DNA of 64,000 nucleotides from Bathymodiolus brooksi (taxonomy: Eukaryota > Mollusca > Bivalvia > Mytilida > Modiolidae): assembly GCA_963680875.1 (NCBI GenBank), contig OY804582.1:48688646-48752645 (forward strand). Direction: 5' to 3'. The notes below the pieces were generated by a model. That model was given only the letters and a program-made list of their open reading frames with translations, was not told the origin of the DNA and searched no databases. This document shows positions 59,436 through 64,000 of the stretch, piece after piece. Position 1 is the first letter of the stretch, and each line of letters starts with the position of its first letter. The translations under genes were made by a program, and so were the position numbers.

Positions 59436-61750
59436 CACAATGTTATATGTCAGAGGTAATGATGAATTCAGACATGTGTTTAACTGATAACACTATTTAC
59501 ACCATGTTATATGTCGGATCAGTATGTCAGAGTTAATGATGAATGTACAAATTTGTGTTACTGATAATACTACTTAATCAATGTTGTATGTCAGATAACT
59601 ATGTCAGATCTTATGATGAATACACACACATATGCTACTGATAACACTACTTACACCATGTTGTATGTCAGATCGCCATGTATGATTCAATGATGAATGT
59701 ACATACATGTGTTACTAATAACAATACTTACACCATGCTGTATGTCAGATCAATATGTCAGATTTAACGATGAATGCACACACATGTGTTACTGATAACA
59801 CTTCTTGCACTATGTTTTATATCAGATCAGTATGTCTGATTTAATGATGAATATACACACATGTGCTACTGATAACACTACCTACAACATTTTACAGACA
59901 CCATAGGGTGGTGTATGTCAGATCACTATGTCAGATTTAATGATGAATGTACACACATATGCTACTGAAGACACCACGTACCACATGGTGTATGTCAGAG
60001 TAATGTTGTTATAAATATCATAATCTAGCATAACATGTCAGTATCATTTACAACTGACGTCAGATGCCATGTTGTATGTCAAATCAATGTCTGATTTAAT
60101 GATGAATGTACACACATGTTTTACTGATAACACTTCTTACACCATGTTGTATGTCAGATCAGTATGTCTGATTTAAAGATGAGTATACAGACATGTGTTA
60201 CTGATAACACTACCTACACCATAGTGTGTGTCAAAACACTTTGTCAAATGTAATGAAGAATGTACACATATGTGTCACTGATTACACTACTGATACCATG
60301 GTGTATGTCAGATCACTATGTCAGATTTAATGATGAATGTATGCACATATGTTACTGATAACACTACTTACCACATGGTGTATGTCAGACTAATTTTGTT
60401 ATAAATATCATATCTTAACATAACATGTCAGTACCATTTAAAAATTACCTCATATGTCATGTTGTATGTCAGATCAATATGTCTGATTTAATGATGAATG
60501 TACAAACATGTGTTACTGATAACACTTCTTACACCATGTTGTATGTCAGATCAGTATGTCTGAATAAATTATGAATATATAAACATGTGTTACTTATAAC
60601 ACTACTTACACCATGCTGTAGGTCAGATTTAATGATGAATGTACACACATGTGTTACTGATAACACTTGTTACACCATGGTGTATGTCGGATCAATATAT
60701 CAGATTTAATTATAAATGTACACACATATGTTACTGATTACAATACTTACACCATGTTCTATGTCAGATTACTATGTCTGATTTAATAATGAATGTAAAC
60801 ACACATGCGTTACTAGTAACATTACGCATACCATGTTGTATGGCAGACCCGTATGTCAGAGTTAATGATGACTGTACACACATGTGTTACTGATGACGCT
60901 ACTTAAACCATGGTGTATGTCAGATCAATATGTCACATGTAATCATAACTCTACTAACATGTGTTACTGATAACACTTCTTACAACTTGTATGGCAGATC
61001 GGTATGTCTGATTTAGTTATGAATATAAGCACATATGTTACTGATAACACTACCTACACCATGCTACTAACACCATGGTGTGGTGTATTTTAGACCACTA
61101 TGTCAGATTTAATGATGAATGTATACACATGTTTTACTGATAACACCACTTTCACCACGTTGTGTGTCAGATCAATATGATAGATTTAATGATGAATGTA
61201 CACACGCCATATTTAATGATGAATTACACACTAGTGTTACTGATAACAATACTTACACCATGCTGTATGTCATATCACCATGTCTGATTTAATAATGAAT
61301 GTAAACACATGTGTTACTGATAAGACTACTTTCACCATGTTGTGTGTCAGATCAATATGCCATATTTAATGATGAATTACACACTAGTGTTACTGATAAC
61401 AATACTTACACCATGTTGTATGTCAGATCACTATGTCTGATTTGATGATGAATGTACAAACACATGTTACTTATACAACTACTTACACCATGTTGTATGT
61501 CATATCACTATGTCTGATTTAATGATGAATATACACACATGTGTTACTGATAACACTACTTACATCATGTTGTATGTCATATCACTATGTCTGATATAAT
61601 GATGAATATACTCACATGTTGTATGTCAGACCACTATGTCAGATTTAATGATTCCTGTACACACATGTTCTACTGATATCACTACTTACACCATGTTGTA
61701 TGTCAGATCACTGTTTCTGATTTAATGATGAATGTACGCATATGTGTTGC
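59436..61750 (+). repeat. Satellite array A7
   Basis: About 30 units of the 77-bp satellite. From 59,843 it follows the start of the window almost base for base, but has one copy of the 811-bp block instead of two, and a small deletion near 61,617. It ends GTGTTGC at the LINE, as A1 does. Confidence 0.93.
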
Positions 61751-62735
61751 TTATTTAAAAATGTTATTCATATTTCACCTGCGAACAATTTACCTCAGGA
61801 TGCAAGGAAACCTCAAAGGTTTTCAAATATTTACAATGCACAATATAATTAAATAAGTAAGTGTTGATAATAAGGATACAATACCATCAACAAATAAATC
61901 AGATGTTATCTCTCATATTCAATTTATAAACATACATATATGTTATTCTTATTACACAGTAAACATTGAAAGGAACTATAAATACAACTAAGTTCATAAT
62001 GTATCCAATAATAACAGTAAATTCATAATATCATGTAAGTTTCGAAATTCTGAGTCTATAATCATCATTTGAATGTTATTTTTGAAATTTGTGGTAACTA
62101 TTGGTTCCCTGTAAAGGCATTTGTTATATTTTATGTAATTTGTTGTTTTCCAAATTACCCATTTTATTATACAAATTACCAAATTGACTAAAAGTAGGTC
62201 TTCAGTTTTTTCTCCCTCGTACACCTCAAGGATTCAATTTTCCTCAACACGTACTATAATCTTTTCAAAAATTATATTATAAATGTGCTTTATTTCCTCC
62301 AAGACATGTTTAATTTGATGACACCTGTAAAACAAATGCATAAGGAACTATTTACACCATGTAGATAGATATAACAGATTTTCCATTCATAATCCTGTCA
62401 TTGTATCTTTAGTTATGCATACTGACATTGCATAAATCCCATGCCAACCTTCTACGGAGGTTTCTAACTCGTATTTCTAATTAATTTGTCGAATCCTCCG
62501 AATAAGTCTTTGCAAAAAATATTCACACGATTTGTTTTCTGCTTTAATATTTAAAACTATTTTATTGACAAGTTTCATAGTTTCACCCATAACAATTTGA
62601 CTCCAATTATTTGAAAGTGCACTACTAATACCATAGCATTCTACAAAATTAATATTAACATTATACATGTAAGTATCTAGAAATTCATTAAATGTGTACA
62701 ATTCTTTTATTAGCCGATGATATAAAATCATTAAT
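61751..62735 (-). pseudogene. LINE ORF2 C-terminal remnant, copy 5
   Basis: The minus strand has YTFNEFLDTYMYNV, VECYGISSALSNNWSQIVM and CEYFLQRLIRRIRQIN-stop (open 62,770-62,477), then MHLFYRCHQIKHVLEEI in another frame (the zinc-binding HLF..C type region). It then has GEKTEDLLLVNLVICIIKWV, DSEFRNLHDIM and LLLLDTL-stop (open 62,224-61,994). Near-identical to copy 1, and interrupted by module N at the same place. Confidence 0.72.
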
Positions 62736-64000
62736 AGAAAAGATAACTGACAAATTACAAAATACATCATTCTAGAATGTATTTAACTTCCCTTCTGGTA
62801 CTTCCCACTCCTTTTTAATAAAGTACAATATATGGAAATAAGAAGTAAAGTAAAGTGAAGACACATTCAATGGCTCCAATAATGTATTACTTCAAGACAT
62901 TTTCAAAGCACAACGGTCTTCTTCTTCATATTTATTACTTATAATTATGAGTTTAATTTGATCATTCTTTCCATTCCAAATAAATGCTTAAGTGCTTTAC
63001 AATTTGTGCCCCGTACTAACTGAGAGTGGGATAGCAAAGTTTTATTACATTTATTTAAATTTGTGTAAACTTTGATTAACTCAACATTATATTAAGGATG
63101 CATTGTTTACGAACCAGACCGTCAAAACTGCCATCACTTGAGACAAATCATCATCAAGCAATGAGTACGGTTCTCACTAGAAACTTTTAGAATATTCCTG
63201 GTTGTGAGTTTATTTGTTGAAGCAGCCGCGCCTTCACTGAAAAATAGTATGCAACCAAATTAAAGGTTTGTCCCTTCACATTTTGCTTACGACTGTGTAT
63301 TTAATCCTTTATGTGAAAATGCTTAGCATAAACAACCAAATACAATTAAACTTTTGAGCTTAAATCACACATTAACAACTTTGATATCTATTAAATCAAA
63401 AAAGCTACTTTTGATTTAAACTTTGAATTTTGATAGGTTAGCTTCAACAGCTGTTTCATACTGGTGGTTCTAAGGGTGGGGATACGGTAGCTTAATATCC
63501 TGGTGGTTCTAATGATGGTGATATATAGGGTAGCTTAATATCCTGGTATGTTACTGGTGGTTTTAATGATAGTGACAGGGTAGCTTAATATTCTAGTTGT
63601 TTAATTGGTGGTTGAAAGGATGGTGATAGGGTAGCTTAATATGCTGGTTTTCACTGGTGCGTCTAAGGATGATGATAAAGTATATTCTGCAACTGTTTTC
63701 GGGCGGCGGGTCTATTGTCTTCGATCACAATCTGCCTGTTCGAGCTTCAGCTATTTCAATACCTCTTACTTTGAAGTTCGTTGTCTCATCTGATCAACGT
63801 AAATTCGTGATATGGTAGTATTGCTTTTCTTGCATGTTGCCTAGTGAAAGCAGTCAAGCCCAAAACTCTTTCGCAATGTGTAATTTATTAAACGCCTGTT
63901 GATATCGGTAAACATATCTCACTTTTCGCATGGATCCTTTGTCATATATGTATCCATGAAAACACAATTATTGACCAGGAAGCTCCGGACCCGTTGGATA
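62736..64000. repeat. Module N, copy 4, cut by the window end
   Basis: Near-identical to 3,736-5,044, including the minisatellite (63,445-63,690, one unit fewer). The window ends inside it at TTGGATA, matching 5,044. Confidence 0.8.

Overview
The window looks like repeat-rich, AT-rich nuclear DNA from a bivalve mollusc, probably a mytilid mussel. No complete host gene, tRNA or rRNA could be supported. The animal assignment rests on eukaryotic retroelement families: an Ngaro/DIRS-like tyrosine-recombinase retrotransposon, LINE ORF2 remnants, a reverse transcriptase with YIDDVLSLN-type motifs, a Tc1/mariner transposase and a tRNA-derived SINE. The bivalve assignment rests on my recognition of several dispersed families (the SINE 3' end, the reverse-transcriptase family with its 3' untranslated tail, and a small MITE-like repeat). 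It has not been checked against a database.

Left part (1-27.6 kb). The backbone is a satellite with a unit of about 77 bp. A 5'-truncated LINE, minus strand and with an A-rich 3' end, sits inside a satellite unit. A 2.4-kb non-coding module (here 'module N') sits inside some LINE copies. An Ngaro-type element, also minus strand, sits in the satellite. This compound block (LINE+N / satellite / LINE / satellite / Ngaro) occurs twice in tandem with a period near 10.9 kb. The first Ngaro (9.37-13.4 kb) has lost its 5' end. The second (20.1-25.45 kb) keeps gag, reverse transcriptase, RNase H, tyrosine recombinase, SGNH hydrolase and both A-type split direct repeats, but as broken reading frames. 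The two copies share junctions and inactivating lesions, so they were probably copied by DNA duplication and not by separate transposition.

Middle part (27.6-55 kb). This is a patchwork of old, diverged repeats. A segment at about 30.8-39.65 kb is repeated at 47.6-54.2 kb, with a partial third copy at 43.5-46 kb. Inside are degenerate reverse transcriptase genes of one retroelement family with many copies of its 3' tail, a Tc1/mariner transposase pseudogene, half a LINE ORF2, RT fragments of another LINE, a SINE with a target-site duplication, and two foldback elements.

Right part (55-64 kb). About 4 kb (55.4-59.4 kb) is the least repetitive stretch and shows no gene. Then satellite, LINE and module N return. 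Positions 59,843-64,000 match the start of the window (1-5,044) at roughly 98% by eye in the stretch compared, so the window is bounded by near-identical direct repeats about 59 kb apart.

No gene network is present. The open reading frames that can be interpreted are remnants of mobile elements. The most interesting points are the layered origin of the composite tandem unit, the near-identical flanks, and a conserved 19-bp inverted repeat in the Ngaro terminal repeats that has the geometry of a tyrosine-recombinase crossover site.
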